64,000 nt of DNA from Ancrocorticia sp. (lineage in GTDB: Bacteria; Actinomycetota; Actinomycetes; Actinomycetales; Actinomycetaceae), in NCBI GenBank assembly GCA_022648165.1, contig JALCLX010000009.1, forward strand, positions 1 through 64,000. Direction: 5' to 3'. The notes under the pieces are model-generated. The model made no database searches and had not been told where the DNA came from. It saw only the letters and a list, made by a program, of their open reading frames with translations. Position numbers and translations under genes: made by a program. Shown here piece after piece: positions 9,751 through 19,437 of this stretch (positions within the stretch are counted from its first letter, which is position 1; each line of letters opens with the position of its first letter).

Positions 9751-10298
9751 GCGAAGCTCCCCGCCTGAAGGTGAAGTACCAGGAGAAAGTTCTTCCGGCG
9801 CTTGAAGCTGAATTCCATCACGCAAATCCGAACAACGTTGCGAAGCTTGAGAAGGTCGTCGTCAATATGGGTGTAGGCGCAGCCGCCCACGATTCGAAGG
9901 TTCTCGACGGCGCCATTGCGGATATTACGGCTATCACCGGCCAGAAGCCGCAGGTTACGCGCGCGCGGAAGTCCATTGCACAGTTCAAGCTCCGGCAAGG
10001 CCAGGCTATCGGCTGCCACGTCACCCTTCGTGGGGATCGGATGTGGGAGTTCCTTGATCGTCTGCTGTCTACGGCTCTGCCGCGGATCCGCGACTTCCGT
10101 GGGCTCTCCGACAAACAGTTCGATGGGCATGGCAACTACACGTTCGGCTTGACCGAACAGACTGTGTTCCACGAGATCGATCAGGACAAGATTGATCGCG
10201 TGCGTGGCATGGACATCACCGTGGTGACCACGGCACAAGAAGATGCGGAGGGCCGTTTCCTTCTGCGTCAACTCGGTTTCCCGTTCAAGGAGGCGTGA
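9747..10298 (+). CDS. rplE: 50S ribosomal protein L5
   Basis: L5, 183 residues, contacts 5S rRNA and the P-site t[18 protein letters not shown] and [19 protein letters not shown] are diagnostic. The GTG start overlaps the rplX stop; a GGTAAGGAG stretch inside rplX serves as Shine-Dalgarno. Confidence 0.98.
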   Translation: MSEAPRLKVKYQEKVLPALEAEFHHANPNNVAKLEKVVVNMGVGAAAHDSKVLDGAIADITAITGQKPQVTRARKSIAQFKLRQGQAIGCHVTLRGDRMWEFLDRLLSTALPRIRDFRGLSDKQFDGHGNYTFGLTEQTVFHEIDQDKIDRVRGMDITVVTTAQEDAEGRFLLRQLGFPFKEA

Positions 10299-10300
10299 GA

Positions 10301-10486
10301 ATGGCTAAGACCGCTCTCAAGGAGAAGGCAGCACGTAAGCCGAAATACGCGGTGCGTGCCTACACGCGCTGCAACCGGTGCGGGCGTCCGCACTCGGTGT
10401 ATCGCAAGTTCGGCCTGTGCCGTATCTGCCTGCGTGAGATGGCCCTTGCGGGTGAACTCCCGGGCATCACAAAGTCCAGCTGGTAA
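10301..10486 (+). CDS. rpsZ: 30S ribosomal protein S14, zinc type
   Basis: This short S14 of 61 residues has the four zinc cysteines in CNRCG and CRICLRE, the C+ form. AAGGAGGCG at the end of rplE positions the ATG at 10301; an in-frame GTG at 10295 is less likely. Many actinobacteria also carry a longer zinc-free paralogue used under zinc starvation; none is in this window. Confidence 0.96.
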   Translation: MAKTALKEKAARKPKYAVRAYTRCNRCGRPHSVYRKFGLCRICLREMALAGELPGITKSSW

Positions 10487-10540
10487 GCACTACGTCGTAG
10501 GTCCGAAAGGGAAACCACGACGAGGAAGGGCTAAAGCCCA

Positions 10541-10939
10541 ATGTCAATGACAGACCCGATCGCAGACATGCTAACGCGTCTGCGGAACGCCAATGCGGCG
10601 TACCACGAGACGGTATCTATGCCGTCGTCAAAACTAAAGCTGAACATTGCTGAGATCTTGGAACGCGAAGGCTATATCAAGGGCTTTTCGGTCGAAGATG
10701 CCAAGGTGGGTAAGACCTTGACCTTGGATCTCAAGTTCGGCGCGAATCGTGAGCGCGCGCTCGCTGGAATCCGGCGCATTTCGAAGCCCGGCTTGCGCGT
10801 GTACGCGAAGTCAAACAATCTGCCAAAGGTACTCGGTGGCCTGGGCGTGGCGATTATCTCCACGTCATCCGGTCTCCTGACTGACCGTGAGGCCAAAGAT
10901 AAGGGCGTGGGTGGGGAAGTCCTCGCCTACGTCTGGTGA
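10541..10939 (+). CDS. rpsH: 30S ribosomal protein S8
   Basis: S8, 132 residues, binds the central domain of 16S rRNA and represses the spc operon in enterobacteria. [16 protein letters not shown] at the start and GLRVYAK then [13 protein letters not shown] near the end are diagnostic. It follows a 54-bp gap after rpsZ that contains GAGGAAGG. Confidence 0.98.
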   Translation: MSMTDPIADMLTRLRNANAAYHETVSMPSSKLKLNIAEILEREGYIKGFSVEDAKVGKTLTLDLKFGANRERALAGIRRISKPGLRVYAKSNNLPKVLGGLGVAIISTSSGLLTDREAKDKGVGGEVLAYVW

Positions 10940-10951
10940 CGGGAGGAAAGA

Positions 10952-11488
10952 ATGTCGCGTATTGGCAAACTGCCCGTCGCAATTCCGGCAGGAGTAGAAG
11001 TCTCCGTCAATGGCCAAGAGGTTTCCGTCAAGGGGCCGAAGGGATCGTTGACGCACACGGTCGCATCGCCGATCACGGTGAGTGTTGAGGGCAACGAAGT
11101 TGTGGTGAAGCGCCCAAATGACGAGCGTGTGGCCCGTTCGCTGCACGGCTTGACCCGCACGATGATTCACAACATGGTGGTCGGTGTGACCACGGGTTAC
11201 TCAAAGGCTCTGGAGATCGTTGGAACTGGATATCGTGTGGCTGCAAAAGGCAAGAACCTCGAGTTCTCGCTCGGCTACTCGCACACGATCACAGTGGAGG
11301 CCCCGGAGGGGATCTCCTTCAATGTGGAAACACCAACCAAGTTCTCCGTGCTGGGTATCAACAAGCAACAAGTTGGCGAAGTTGCTGCCAACATTCGTAA
11401 GTTGCGCAAGCCCGAGCCGTACAAAGGCAAGGGCATTCGCTATGCAGACGAAACCGTTCGTCGCAAGGCTGGAAAGGCTGGTAAGTGA
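10952..11488 (+). CDS. rplF: 50S ribosomal protein L6
   Basis: L6, 178 residues, is a two-domain protein near the factor-binding site. [14 protein letters not shown] at the N-terminus and the [13 protein letters not shown] motif near the C-terminus identify it. GGGAGGAAAG precedes the ATG. Its stop overlaps the rplR start region. Confidence 0.98.
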   Translation: MSRIGKLPVAIPAGVEVSVNGQEVSVKGPKGSLTHTVASPITVSVEGNEVVVKRPNDERVARSLHGLTRTMIHNMVVGVTTGYSKALEIVGTGYRVAAKGKNLEFSLGYSHTITVEAPEGISFNVETPTKFSVLGINKQQVGEVAANIRKLRKPEPYKGKGIRYADETVRRKAGKAGK

Positions 11489-11859
11489 TGGCTGTCACCG
11501 TTAAGGGTAAGGGCAAGTTCGTTTCCCGTACGCGCCGCCATTTCCGCCTTCGCAAGAAGCTTGCAGGAACGGCTGAGCGGCCGCGTCTGGTTGTGACCCG
11601 TTCGAATCGCCACATGGTGGCCCAGGTGATTGACGACGACGCACGGCGTACGTTGGTTTCCGCTTCCACGATGGAAGATGATCTGCGGGCAGCAGAAGGC
11701 ACCAAGGTGGAGAAGGCACGTATGGTCGGCGAACGCGTGGCGAAGCGTGCTTTGGATGCGGGCATCACGTCAGTAGTTTTCGATCGTGGCGGGAATAAGT
11801 ATCACGGCCGTGTGGCCGCCGTAGCTGAAGGCGCCCGCGAGTCCGGGCTTATCCTGTGA
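11488..11859 (+). CDS. rplR: 50S ribosomal protein L18
   Basis: L18, 123 residues, binds 5S rRNA. The basic N-terminus, [19 protein letters not shown] and the closing [14 protein letters not shown] motif identify it. The ATG at 11488 overlaps the rplF stop; an in-frame GTG sits one codon earlier. Confidence 0.97.
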   Translation: MAVTVKGKGKFVSRTRRHFRLRKKLAGTAERPRLVVTRSNRHMVAQVIDDDARRTLVSASTMEDDLRAAEGTKVEKARMVGERVAKRALDAGITSVVFDRGGNKYHGRVAAVAEGARESGLIL

Positions 11860-11887
11860 GTCCGGAAGAGCGAGAAGAGGTTTAGCA

Positions 11888-12589
11888 ATGGCTGCACAGC
11901 AGCGAGGACGGGCTGGGAACAGCTCCGAAGATAACGAGCGCGAGCGGGGCGGGCGCCGCGACAATCGTCGCGGTGAGCGCCGTGAGCGCCGCAACGAGGA
12001 AAAGTCTGCATACATCGAGCGGGTTGTGACGATCAACCGTGTGGCGAAGACCGTGAAAGGTGGCCGCCGTATGTCGTTCACCGCTCTGGTAGTGGTGGGC
12101 GATGGCAACGGCACTGTTGGGGTCGGATACGGCAAGGCACGTGAGGTTCCTGCCGCCATCGCGAAGGGCACGGAAGACGCGAAGAAGAACTTCTTCCGGG
12201 TCCCTCGGATTGGTACCACGATTCCGCATCTGGTGCAGGGCGAAGACGGCGCAGGCGTAGTTCTGCTGCGTCCGGCTGCTCCCGGTACCGGCGTGATCGC
12301 GGGTGGCCCCGTCCGTGCGTTGATGGAATGCGCTGGGATTCACGACGTGTTGAGCAAGTCGCTCGGATCGTCCAACGCAATCAACATTGTTCACGCGACG
12401 GTTGCTGCTCTGAAGGGGCTGGAACAGCCTGAGGCGGTAGCGGCTCGCCGTGGACTTCCTCTTGAACATGTCGCACCTGAATCGATGCTCCGCCAGCGTG
12501 CGGAGGCTGAGGCGAAGGAACGCGCCGCGAAAGAGGCAGCTGCTGCCGAATCGGAGAACGCAGCTGCTGTAGCTGGAGTTGGTGCATGA
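11888..12589 (+). CDS. rpsE: 30S ribosomal protein S5
   Basis: S5, 233 residues, is longer than the common form of about 165 because of a basic R/G/E-rich N-terminal extension (residues 1-40) and an Ala/Glu-rich tail (about 200-233). The core has [30 protein letters not shown] and [10 protein letters not shown]5 contributes to decoding accuracy. GAGAAGAGG lies before the ATG. The stop overlaps the rpmD start. Confidence 0.97.
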   Translation: MAAQQRGRAGNSSEDNERERGGRRDNRRGERRERRNEEKSAYIERVVTINRVAKTVKGGRRMSFTALVVVGDGNGTVGVGYGKAREVPAAIAKGTEDAKKNFFRVPRIGTTIPHLVQGEDGAGVVLLRPAAPGTGVIAGGPVRALMECAGIHDVLSKSLGSSNAINIVHATVAALKGLEQPEAVAARRGLPLEHVAPESMLRQRAEAEAKERAAKEAAAAESENAAAVAGVGA

Positions 12590-12771
12590 TGGCGCAACTA
12601 AAGATCACCCAGATCAAGTCCACCGTTGGTGGCAAGCAGAATCAGAAAGATACGCTGCGCACGCTGGGCCTGCACCGCATCGGGCAGTCCGTTGTGCGCG
12701 ACGATCGCCCTGAGGTGACTGGCGCGATCCGCGCAGTTGCCCATCTCGTGAAAGTTGAGGAGGTTGACTGA
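12589..12771 (+). CDS. rpmD: 50S ribosomal protein L30
   Basis: L30, 60 residues, is identified by [24 protein letters not shown] cut to its key parts: the ITQIKS strand and the [11 protein letters not shown] helix. It overlaps rpsE at its start (ATGATG, second ATG chosen) and rplO at its end (TGATG). Confidence 0.96.
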   Translation: MAQLKITQIKSTVGGKQNQKDTLRTLGLHRIGQSVVRDDRPEVTGAIRAVAHLVKVEEVD

Positions 12772-13241
12772 TGGCTGAAGAAAAGACTGAGGCGGCAGAC
12801 GACATCCTGAAGCTGCACCACCTCCGCCCGGCTCCCGGTTCGAATAAACGCAAGATGCGCGTGGGCCGCGGTGAGGGTTCGAAGGGTAAAACCGCTGGCC
12901 GTGGTACCAAGGGTACGAAGGCGCGTTACCAGGTTCCGGCGAACTTTGAAGGTGGCCAGATGCCACTTCACATGCGCTTGCCGAAGCTGCGCGGCTTCAA
13001 GAACCCATTCCGAGTGGAATACCAGGTTGTCAACGTTGAATCCCTTGCGAAACTCTTCCCCGAAGGTGGAACGGTGACAGTTGAGGATCTCGTGAAGGCG
13101 GGTGCTGTTCGGAAGAACAACCCTGTAAAGGTACTTGGAACTGGCTCGATCACGGTGAAGCTGGATGTGGCCGTAGATGCGTGGTCGAATTCCGCAAAAG
13201 AGAAAATTGAGGCGGCTGGCGGCTCTATTCAGGCCCGTTAG
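12771..13241 (+). CDS. rplO: 50S ribosomal protein L15
   Basis: L15, 156 residues, is a late-assembly protein. [20 protein letters not shown] and the glycine-rich [10 protein letters not shown] loop are diagnostic. The start overlaps the rpmD stop and GAGGAGG precedes it. A strong hairpin follows 12 bp after the stop, ending this transcription block before secY. Confidence 0.98.
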   Translation: MAEEKTEAADDILKLHHLRPAPGSNKRKMRVGRGEGSKGKTAGRGTKGTKARYQVPANFEGGQMPLHMRLPKLRGFKNPFRVEYQVVNVESLAKLFPEGGTVTVEDLVKAGAVRKNNPVKVLGTGSITVKLDVAVDAWSNSAKEKIEAAGGSIQAR

Positions 13242-13252
13242 ATCCGTATCTG

Positions 13253-13284
13253 ATGGCCCCCGCACATGTGCGGGGGCCATTTGG
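13253..13284 (+). terminator. Hairpin between rplO and secY
   Basis: A perfect 28-bp palindrome (13253-13280) forms a very stable G/C-rich stem with CATG at its tip and is followed by TTGG. There is little of a T-run, so it may be a partial terminator or an mRNA-end stabiliser rather than a full stop. Confidence 0.7.
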
Positions 13285-13319
13285 CATCAGCGGCACAATC
13301 GTGGCGTTTGTGGAGCGCG

Positions 13320-13349
13320 TTTCCGGATTGATTGCCGCACAGGTATAGT
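13320..13349 (+). promoter_or_regulatory. Candidate promoter for secY
   Basis: A good -10 box TATAGT (13344-13349) has only a weak -35 match (TTTCCG, 13320-13325) 18 bp upstream. Its position between the rplO hairpin and the secY start supports an internal promoter. Confidence 0.45.
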
Positions 13350-13414
13350 AGACCGGGCTAGGAAGGGCTGCGTGCTCACCTACCCTCTGGATGACCCCAC
13401 AGTATGGAGGAACC

Positions 13415-14701
13415 TTGATTAAGGCGTTTGCGGCAGCGTTCCGTACCCCTGATTTGCGACGCAAGCTGCTGTTCACGATGTTTATCATGGTGATTTACAG
13501 GTTCGGTACCTTCGTGCCAGCTCCCTTTGTGTCCGTGAAGAACGTGCGCACGTGCATGGAGCAGTCCGGTGCGGGTGACTTCCTCTCTATGGTCAACCTG
13601 TTTTCCGGCGGCGCGATGCTGCAGCTTTCTGTTTTCTCGCTGGGGATTATGCCGTACATCACGGCGTCGATTATTATCCAGCTGCTCCGCGTTGTGATTC
13701 CGCGTTTTGAAGAACTGCACAAGGAAGGTCAGTCCGGCACTGCGAAGCTCACCGAGTACACGCGATACCTTACGATCGGGCTGGGAATTCTGCAGAGTTC
13801 CGTAGTGGTGTCGGTGGCGAATTCGAATCTGTTCACAGGATGCACTGTGGACCCGATTCCCGATGCGAATCCTCTGATCATCGCGTTGGCGATACTGGCA
13901 ATGACCGCGGGTACGGGCCTGATTATGTGGCTGGCTGAACTTATCACCGAAAAGGGCGTGGGCAACGGTATGTCCATCCTGATTTTCACGGGTATCTGCG
14001 CGAACTTTCCGTCGATGCTGGCAAACGTTGCTCAATCAACGGGTGGCGCAGGAGCCGTGGTGCTTGTAGTAGCGATGTTCTTAGCCATCACGGTAGTGGT
14101 GGTGTTCGTTGAGCAGAGCCAACGGCGTGTACCCGTCCAGTACGCGAAGCGCGTAGTGGGCCGGCGCACCTATGGCGGATCGACCACGTATCTGCCAATC
14201 AAAATCAATATGGCGAACGTTATCCCCGTCATCTTCGCATCGTCCATTTTGTTGATCCCCAATATGATCGCGGGCTTCGGAGATTCGAGCTCCGCGTGGG
14301 TACAGTGGATTTCGCGGCATTTGGCGACGAACTCGTGGCTTTACCTCACGCTGTATGGCCTGCTTATAGTGTTCTTCACGTTCTTCTACACGTCGATCAC
14401 CTTCAATACGGAAGAGATCGCGGACAACATGAAACGCTACGGTGGATTCATTCCGGGTATTCGTGCCGGCCGGCCTACGGAAGAATATCTGAACTATGTA
14501 TCCAGCCGAATCACGTGGGTGGGCGCGATCTATCTGGCGATCGTGGCGCTCACACCAACAATTGTGTTCAGCCAAATGGGCATTATGGGAGGAAGTTTTG
14601 GCGGCACCTCCATCATGATCCTTGTTGGCGTAGGTTTGCAGACAGTCAAGGATGTGGATGCGCAATTACAGCAACGTCATTATGACGGGTTTTTGCGGTA
14701 G
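13415..14701 (+). CDS. secY: Preprotein translocase subunit SecY
   Basis: SecY is the pore of the Sec translocon, with ten membrane helices in this 428-residue protein. PDLRRKLLFT, the G-rich YGGSTTYLPIKIN periplasmic region and the cytosolic loop NMKRYGGFIPGIRAGRPTEEY (in part) are family hallmarks. I place the start at TTG 13415, preceded at 4 nt by GGAGG; the upstream in-frame ATG (13391) has no Shine-Dalgarno and would add eight residues not usual in SecY. A rare TTG start on an essential gene may limit its translation. adk follows 28 bp later. Confidence 0.95.
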   Translation: MIKAFAAAFRTPDLRRKLLFTMFIMVIYRFGTFVPAPFVSVKNVRTCMEQSGAGDFLSMVNLFSGGAMLQLSVFSLGIMPYITASIIIQLLRVVIPRFEELHKEGQSGTAKLTEYTRYLTIGLGILQSSVVVSVANSNLFTGCTVDPIPDANPLIIALAILAMTAGTGLIMWLAELITEKGVGNGMSILIFTGICANFPSMLANVAQSTGGAGAVVLVVAMFLAITVVVVFVEQSQRRVPVQYAKRVVGRRTYGGSTTYLPIKINMANVIPVIFASSILLIPNMIAGFGDSSSAWVQWISRHLATNSWLYLTLYGLLIVFFTFFYTSITFNTEEIADNMKRYGGFIPGIRAGRPTEEYLNYVSSRITWVGAIYLAIVALTPTIVFSQMGIMGGSFGGTSIMILVGVGLQTVKDVDAQLQQRHYDGFLR

Positions 14702-14729
14702 CATCCATGCAGCGTAGAAAGGGAAGGGA

Positions 14730-15317
14730 ATGGCCGTACGTCTTTTGGTAGTAGGGCCTCCTGGCGCAGGAAAGGGCACGCAAGCGGCGCGGCTATGCGA
14801 AAAGCTCGGAATTCCCGCGATCTCCACGGGTGCGATTTTTCGCGCTCACGCAGCCGCGAACGACGAACTGGGAAAGCTCGCCGCCTCGTACACGTCTCGC
14901 GGTGAACTTGTGCCGGACGAAGTGACGAACCGGATGGTAGCGGCGCGGCTCGACCAGCCGGACACGGCTCAAGGTTTTCTGCTTGACGGGTACCCTCGCA
15001 ACGTGGGGCAGGTGGCTGCATTAGACGCGATGCTGGAGGCGCGGGGTATCGTATTGGATGCTGTGCTGGAATTGACCGCGGACGACGACGCCGTCGTCGA
15101 ACGTCTTCTTCATCGCGCGCAAATTGAGGGCCGGCCGGACGACACAGAATACGTTATACGCCACCGAATTCACCTCTATCACGAAACGACGCAACCCTTG
15201 ATTGACATTTATCGCAGCCGTGGCATTCTGCGGCGCGTGGACGGCATGGGGAGCGTTGACGAAGTATTCGCAAAGCTGACCGCCGCTTTAGACGGAATCG
15301 CAAAGGAGAGCGCGTAA
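14730..15317 (+). CDS. adk: Adenylate kinase
   Basis: Adk interconverts AMP plus ATP and two ADP. The P-loop GPPGAGKGT is at residues 9-17, the AMP-binding region has ISTGAIFRAH, and LLDGYPRN marks the centre. At 195 residues with no zinc-LID cysteines it is the short-LID form common in actinobacteria. It lies in the widespread secY-adk-map order, and its stop overlaps the start of map. Confidence 0.97.
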   Translation: MAVRLLVVGPPGAGKGTQAARLCEKLGIPAISTGAIFRAHAAANDELGKLAASYTSRGELVPDEVTNRMVAARLDQPDTAQGFLLDGYPRNVGQVAALDAMLEARGIVLDAVLELTADDDAVVERLLHRAQIEGRPDDTEYVIRHRIHLYHETTQPLIDIYRSRGILRRVDGMGSVDEVFAKLTAALDGIAKESA

Positions 15318-16153
15318 TGCGCCGTCGCCGGGAGAACATTATTCTCAAGACCCCGGATCAGATGAGGAAGATGCGCACTGCTGGACTTGTGGTCGCTCAG
15401 ATCCATCAGGCCATCCGCGATGCAGTGGAGCCCGGTATGACGACCGCAGATCTGGACCATGTGGCGTTGGACGTGCTTAAACGCAACAACGCTACATCTA
15501 ACTTCTACGGGTACTACGATTATCCAGGCCAAATCTGCACCTCGGTGAACGAAGTAATCGTTCACGGAATACCGGGGAATCGGGTGTTGGAACCTGGCGA
15601 TCTTGTCTCTTTCGACTGCGGAGCAATCGTAGACGGATGGCACGGTGACGGTTGTTTTTCTCTCGTGTTACCTGGCGGAGACCCAGAAGTGACAGCCCGC
15701 AGGCAGCGGCTGTGCGATCGCACGGAAAAGGCAACCTGGGTAGGCGTTGCAGCGATGGCGCGCGGCAAGTATGTAGGTGATATCGGGGCCGCGATTGACG
15801 ACTACGTCGTCGGGCTCAATCCCACTCCGGACATTGTTCAGGACTATGTTGGCCACGGGATCGGGCGAGCTATGCATGAAGATCCCGACGTGCCGAATTA
15901 TCGGACGCATTTTAAGGGATCCAAGCTCGTTCCGGGCATGGTGTTGTGTATAGAGCCGCAGCTCACCGAAGGCAAGGAAACGAACGTTACGTTGGAAGAC
16001 GATTGGACAGTGGTCACCTTGGACGGATCGGATGCCTGCCATTGGGAATATGAGGTGGCGCTCCACGAAGGCGGCGTGTGGGTTCTCACGGCGCCCGATG
16101 GTGGCAAGGCCGGCCTGGCGCCTTTCGGGATTACGCCAGCGCCACTCGACTGA
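15317..16153 (+). CDS. map: Methionine aminopeptidase, type I
   Basis: Map removes the initiator methionine from new proteins. The 278-residue enzyme shows the metal ligands of the pita-bread fold: two aspartates in FDCGAIVDGWHGD, the histidine in VGHGIGRAMHEDP, and glutamates in CIEPQLTEG and WEYEVALHE. The ATG overlaps the adk stop (TAATG). It ends the secY-adk-map operon. Confidence 0.97.
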   Translation: MRRRRENIILKTPDQMRKMRTAGLVVAQIHQAIRDAVEPGMTTADLDHVALDVLKRNNATSNFYGYYDYPGQICTSVNEVIVHGIPGNRVLEPGDLVSFDCGAIVDGWHGDGCFSLVLPGGDPEVTARRQRLCDRTEKATWVGVAAMARGKYVGDIGAAIDDYVVGLNPTPDIVQDYVGHGIGRAMHEDPDVPNYRTHFKGSKLVPGMVLCIEPQLTEGKETNVTLEDDWTVVTLDGSDACHWEYEVALHEGGVWVLTAPDGGKAGLAPFGITPAPLD

Positions 16154-16186
16154 GCCGCGCGTGTCCAGATTCACCGATCAGGTGAC

Positions 16187-16280
16187 TTTCGAAAGGGCCG
16201 CTTGGCCTAGTACTATGGATCCTCGGTACGTCTTGCCCTCCGGCAGGCGTATGCGATCCTTCACAACCCGGTGGGGATCG
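16187..16280 (+). promoter_or_regulatory. Candidate promoter and hairpin leader of infA
   Basis: TTTCGA (16187-16192) and TACTAT (16211-16216) are 18 bp apart. In the resulting leader, CGATCC (16254-16259) pairs with GGATCG (16275-16280), and CAC/GTG lies inside, giving a two-part hairpin just before the infA ribosome-binding site. It may affect infA translation; this is inference. Confidence 0.4.
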
Positions 16281-16301
16281 TGATGAATGTGAGCGAGGGT
16301 T

Positions 16302-16523
16302 ATGGCGAAGAAAGATGGCGTCATCGAAGTTGAGGGGTCCGTTGTCGAGGCACTCCCCAACGCGATGTTCCGCGTTCAACTGGAGAATGGGCATATGGTT
16401 TTAGCCCACATCTCTGGGAAGATGCGGCAGCACTACATCAAGATCCTTCCAGAGGATAGGGTGGTTGTGGAGCTCACTCCATACGACCTTTCCCGTGGCC
16501 GGATCGTATACCGCTATAAGTAA
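16302..16523 (+). CDS. infA: Translation initiation factor IF-1
   Basis: IF-1, 73 residues, is an S1/OB-fold protein that blocks the A site during initiation. [20 protein letters not shown] and the ending [10 protein letters not shown] are the standard termini. GAGCGAGGG precedes the ATG. It begins the infA-rpmJ-rpsM-rpsK-rpoA-rplQ block. Confidence 0.98.
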   Translation: MAKKDGVIEVEGSVVEALPNAMFRVQLENGHMVLAHISGKMRQHYIKILPEDRVVVELTPYDLSRGRIVYRYK

Positions 16524-16570
16524 ATCCCCGATCGTCTCGCATCTGCGAGTCGGCAAGGAAGAAACGGACA

Positions 16571-16684
16571 ATGAAGGTCAAGCCCAGCGTCAAGAGGATC
16601 TGTGACAAGTGTAAGGTGATTCGTCGCCACGGCCGCGTCATGGTCATCTGCGAAAATCCGCGGCACAAGCAGCGTCAAGGCTGA
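16571..16684 (+). CDS. rpmJ: 50S ribosomal protein L36
   Basis: L36 is 37 residues, beginning [15 protein letters not shown] and ending NPRHKQRQG. The zinc ligands CDKC, a later Cys (VICEN) and His (PRHK) are all present, so this is the zinc-binding form. GGCAAGGA lies about 13 nt before the ATG. It stands in its usual place between infA and rpsM. The gap to rpsM (120 bp) is unusually long and structured. Confidence 0.97.
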   Translation: MKVKPSVKRICDKCKVIRRHGRVMVICENPRHKQRQG

Positions 16685-16701
16685 GAGTTCGCGCAAAATC
16701 A

Positions 16702-16769
16702 AACACTGCCAGCCGTGAGGCAACCCTTGGTCCGAAGGCCGAGGCCCGGTTCGCCGGGGAAGCAGTGTT
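16702..16769 (+). ncRNA. Candidate structured leader RNA upstream of rpsM
   Basis: A perfect 8-bp closing helix AACACTGC (16702-16709) / GCAGTGTT (16762-16769) encloses three hairpins: GCC-GTGA-GGC with a GNRA-type loop (16712-16721), CCTT/AAGG (16725-16738), and CCCGG-TTCG-CCGGG with a UUCG loop (16745-16758). The result is a compact four-way junction ending 35 nt before the rpsM start codon. Several ribosomal operons are controlled by leaders folded like this that mimic an rRNA site; I do not recognise this one. It could bind S13 or another protein of the block, or be a processing signal. Confidence 0.5.
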
Positions 16770-16804
16770 CCATACCTTCGGAAAATCAATGAGGAGCTAA
16801 GAAA

Positions 16805-17182
16805 TTGGCACGTCTCTCTGGCGTTGACCTCCCCCGAGAAAAGCGGGTTGAGATTGCGCTAACATACATCTACGGAATTGGCCGCACTCGTGCAGCAGAG
16901 ACCTTAGCCGCCACTGGAGTGAACCCAGATACGCGAGTCAAGGATCTGACGGAAGACGAACTGGTCAGACTCAAGAACCACATCGACGAGAACTACAAAG
17001 TTGAGGGCGATCTTCGCCGTGAAGTTCAAGCCGATATTCGCCGCAAGATCGAAATTGGTTGCTACCAGGGAATCCGCCATCGCCGCGGTTTGCCCGTCCG
17101 TGGTCAGCGGACAAAGACCAACGCCCGTACCCGCAAGGGCCCGAAGCGCACGGTCGCAGGAAAGAAGAAGGCCACCAAGTAG
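16805..17182 (+). CDS. rpsM: 30S ribosomal protein S13
   Basis: S13, 125 residues, lies in the 30S head and touches the P-site tRNA and 50[14 protein letters not shown] at the start, ALTYIYGIG, and the basic [20 protein letters not shown] tail identify it. The start is TTG at 16805, with GAGGAGCTAAG in front; a TTG start is unusual for a ribosomal gene. The structured 16702-16769 element lies just upstream. Confidence 0.97.
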   Translation: MARLSGVDLPREKRVEIALTYIYGIGRTRAAETLAATGVNPDTRVKDLTEDELVRLKNHIDENYKVEGDLRREVQADIRRKIEIGCYQGIRHRRGLPVRGQRTKTNARTRKGPKRTVAGKKKATK

Positions 17183-17216
17183 GGCCGCGTCGAAGAGTCT
17201 GAGAAGAAAGTAGATT

Positions 17217-17633
17217 ATGCCAGCCAAAACTGCCCGTCCTGCGGCTACACCAGGCGCACGTCGCCCACGCCGCAAGGAGCGTCGGAACATTGCCGTGGGC
17301 CAAGCCCACATCAAGTCCACGTTCAACAACACTATTGTCTCCATCACGGATCCCACAGGTGCGGTGATCGCATCGTGCTCCTCCGGTCAGGTGGGTTTCA
17401 AGGGATCCCGTAAGTCCACTCCATATGCCGCACAGCTTGCAGCAGAGAACGCTGCACGCCAGGCCATGGAGCAGGGTATGAAGAAAGTCGACGTTTTCGT
17501 CAAGGGCCCCGGTTCCGGCCGCGAAACAGCGATCCGCTCGCTCACCGCGTCTGGCCTGGAAGTCACATCGATTTCTGATGTGACGCCACAAGCGCATAAC
17601 GGATGCCGCCCGCCCAAGCGCCGCCGCGTCTGA
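17217..17633 (+). CDS. rpsK: 30S ribosomal protein S11
   Basis: S11, 138 residues, is a platform protein. [19 protein letters not shown] and the C-terminal [18 protein letters not shown] are diagnostic; the N-terminus carries a basic, Ala/Pro-rich extension. It is followed directly by rpoA: rpsD (S4), which separates them in many bacteria, is absent here and must be elsewhere. A 136-bp gap follows. Confidence 0.97.
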   Translation: MPAKTARPAATPGARRPRRKERRNIAVGQAHIKSTFNNTIVSITDPTGAVIASCSSGQVGFKGSRKSTPYAAQLAAENAARQAMEQGMKKVDVFVKGPGSGRETAIRSLTASGLEVTSISDVTPQAHNGCRPPKRRRV

Positions 17634-17769
17634 CGCAGTAATCCCTTTGGGCTGAGAGGTCCGTTCGCCACGCAGCGTGCGCACCTCCCGCCCACCCCTC
17701 CCTCCGGTCAGATACCGCAGGGAACGAGTCGGACGTCAAATAGCGGGCGTCCACTGAAAGGAAAGAATC

Positions 17770-18777
17770 GTGCTCATTGCACAGCGTCCTGTTCTCACAG
17801 AAGAACCGATTTCGGAACATCGCTCCAAGTTCGTCTTGGAGCCGCTTGAACCCGGCTTTGGATACACTCTCGGGAACTCAATGCGCCGCACACTGCTGTC
17901 CTCCATTCCGGGGGCGGCCGTAACATCGATCCGCATCGATGGCGTGCTCCACGAGTTTTCGACCATCCCCGGCGTGAAAGAAGACGTCGCGGAGATCATC
18001 TTGAACCTCAAGGAACTCGTTGTCTCCTCAGAGAATGACGAGCCAGTGTTGATGTACCTGCGTAAGCAAGGCCCGGGTGAGGTCACTGCGGCTGATATCA
18101 CCCCGCCAGCTGGCGTGGAGATCCACAATCCAGATCTGCACATCGCCACTCTCAACGAGAAGGGCAAGATCGAAGTAGATCTGACTGTGGAACGCGGCCG
18201 TGGCTACGTATCGGCACAACAGAACAAGAGCACAGATGATGAGATCGGGCGCATCCCGATCGATTCGATCTACTCGCCTGTGTTGAAGGTGTCTTATAAG
18301 GTTGAAGCCACCCGCGTTGAGCAGCGCACAGATTTCGACAAGTTGATCGTGGACGTGGAAACGAAGGAATCCACAACTCCGCGTGACGCTCTCGCCTCCG
18401 CTGGCAAGACGCTCGTTGAGCTTTTTGGGCTTTGCGTGGATCTCAACACGGAAGCCGAAGGCATCGAAATCGGACCGGCGCCGGTTGTGGAGGCGCAATC
18501 CTCCGATCTGCAACGCCCGATCACGATTCTGAATCTCCCGGCTCGTTCTCAGAACTGCTTGCAGCGCGAGGGAATTCATACCATCGGTGAACTGATTCAG
18601 CGTTCGGAAGCCGACTTGCTCGACATCCGTAACTTCGGCGCCAAGTCGATTGAAGACGTGAAGGACGAGCTTGCAAAGCTTGACCTGCGCCTCAAGGATT
18701 CGCCTGCTGGATACCTCTCCAACTACGGAGACGATAGCTACTTGATGCAGTTCAGCGACCACTCGCAGATTTCATAG
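17770..18777 (+). CDS. rpoA: RNA polymerase alpha subunit
   Basis: RpoA, 335 residues, initiates polymerase assembly. The N-terminal domain (about 1-230) has [28 protein letters not shown], given here in part as [13 protein letters not shown], and the C-terminal domain (about 255-320) has the DNA- and activator-binding helix [14 protein letters not shown]. The start is GTG with GAAAGGAAAG in front. It lies 14 bp before rplQ. Confidence 0.98.
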   Translation: MLIAQRPVLTEEPISEHRSKFVLEPLEPGFGYTLGNSMRRTLLSSIPGAAVTSIRIDGVLHEFSTIPGVKEDVAEIILNLKELVVSSENDEPVLMYLRKQGPGEVTAADITPPAGVEIHNPDLHIATLNEKGKIEVDLTVERGRGYVSAQQNKSTDDEIGRIPIDSIYSPVLKVSYKVEATRVEQRTDFDKLIVDVETKESTTPRDALASAGKTLVELFGLCVDLNTEAEGIEIGPAPVVEAQSSDLQRPITILNLPARSQNCLQREGIHTIGELIQRSEADLLDIRNFGAKSIEDVKDELAKLDLRLKDSPAGYLSNYGDDSYLMQFSDHSQIS

Positions 18778-18791
18778 GAGACAATAGAGCA

Positions 18792-19340
18792 ATGCCTACC
18801 CCCAAGAAGGGCGCACACCTTGGCGGTTCTCCCGCCCACCAGCGCCTGATCATCGCGAACCTGTGCAAGGAACTCATCAAGCACAAGTCGATTACCACTA
18901 CCCAGGCGAAAGCCAAGACGGTGCAGCCGTACATGGAGAAGCTGATCACGAAGGCCAAGAGAGGCGACACGGCGGCACGCCGCGAAGCACTCAAGGTACT
19001 GAATGATCGCGAATCCGCGTATGTTCTGTTTGAAGAGCTTGCGCCGCTCTTTGCTGAGCGTAACGGTGGTTACACCCGGATCGTCAAGATCGGCAACCGT
19101 AAGGGCGACAATGCCCCCATGGCTGTGATCTCGTTGGTCACGGAGAAACTCTCACCCAAGCAGTCGGCCGTCAAGGAAGCGGAGAACGCAGCTAAGGCTG
19201 CAGCCGCTGCCACCACGGAACCGGAAGCATCTTCCAGTGACGAAGCGGAGGATACTGCTGCTGAGGCTGCTGAGGCTGCGGAGGCTGCGGAGGAAGAATC
19301 CGCAGTGGAAGCCGCTGAAGAAACGGTGGAAGAAAAGTAA
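18792..19340 (+). CDS. rplQ: 50S ribosomal protein L17 with long acidic tail
   Basis: The first 120 residues are normal L17 ([34 protein letters not shown]). The remaining 60 residues are an Ala/Glu-rich acidic tail with repeated EAAEAAE, coded by a repetitive stretch at 19250-19330. L17 sits near the tunnel exit; the tail is likely disordered and its role is unknown. The gene ends the alpha operon; a strong terminator follows. Confidence 0.96.
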   Translation: MPTPKKGAHLGGSPAHQRLIIANLCKELIKHKSITTTQAKAKTVQPYMEKLITKAKRGDTAARREALKVLNDRESAYVLFEELAPLFAERNGGYTRIVKIGNRKGDNAPMAVISLVTEKLSPKQSAVKEAENAAKAAAAATTEPEASSSDEAEDTAAEAAEAAEAAEEESAVEAAEETVEEK

Positions 19341-19358
19341 CTGCTGCGAAAGCAACGG

Positions 19359-19396
19359 CGGAGGGAATCGAAGAAATTCGATTCCCTCCGTTTTTT
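19359..19396 (+). terminator. Intrinsic terminator after rplQ
   Basis: A perfect 14-bp stem (19359-19372 with 19377-19390) closes a GAAA loop and is followed by six Ts. It ends the ribosomal cluster transcript. Confidence 0.95.
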
Positions 19397-19437
19397 CGTG
19401 TGCACTGTTTTCGTGTGCACTGCCGGCTGGGTGCGGT

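Noticed and set aside
13391-13414. Upstream ATG of secY
   Set aside because: No Shine-Dalgarno and extra residues not typical of SecY; TTG at 13415 has GGAGG.
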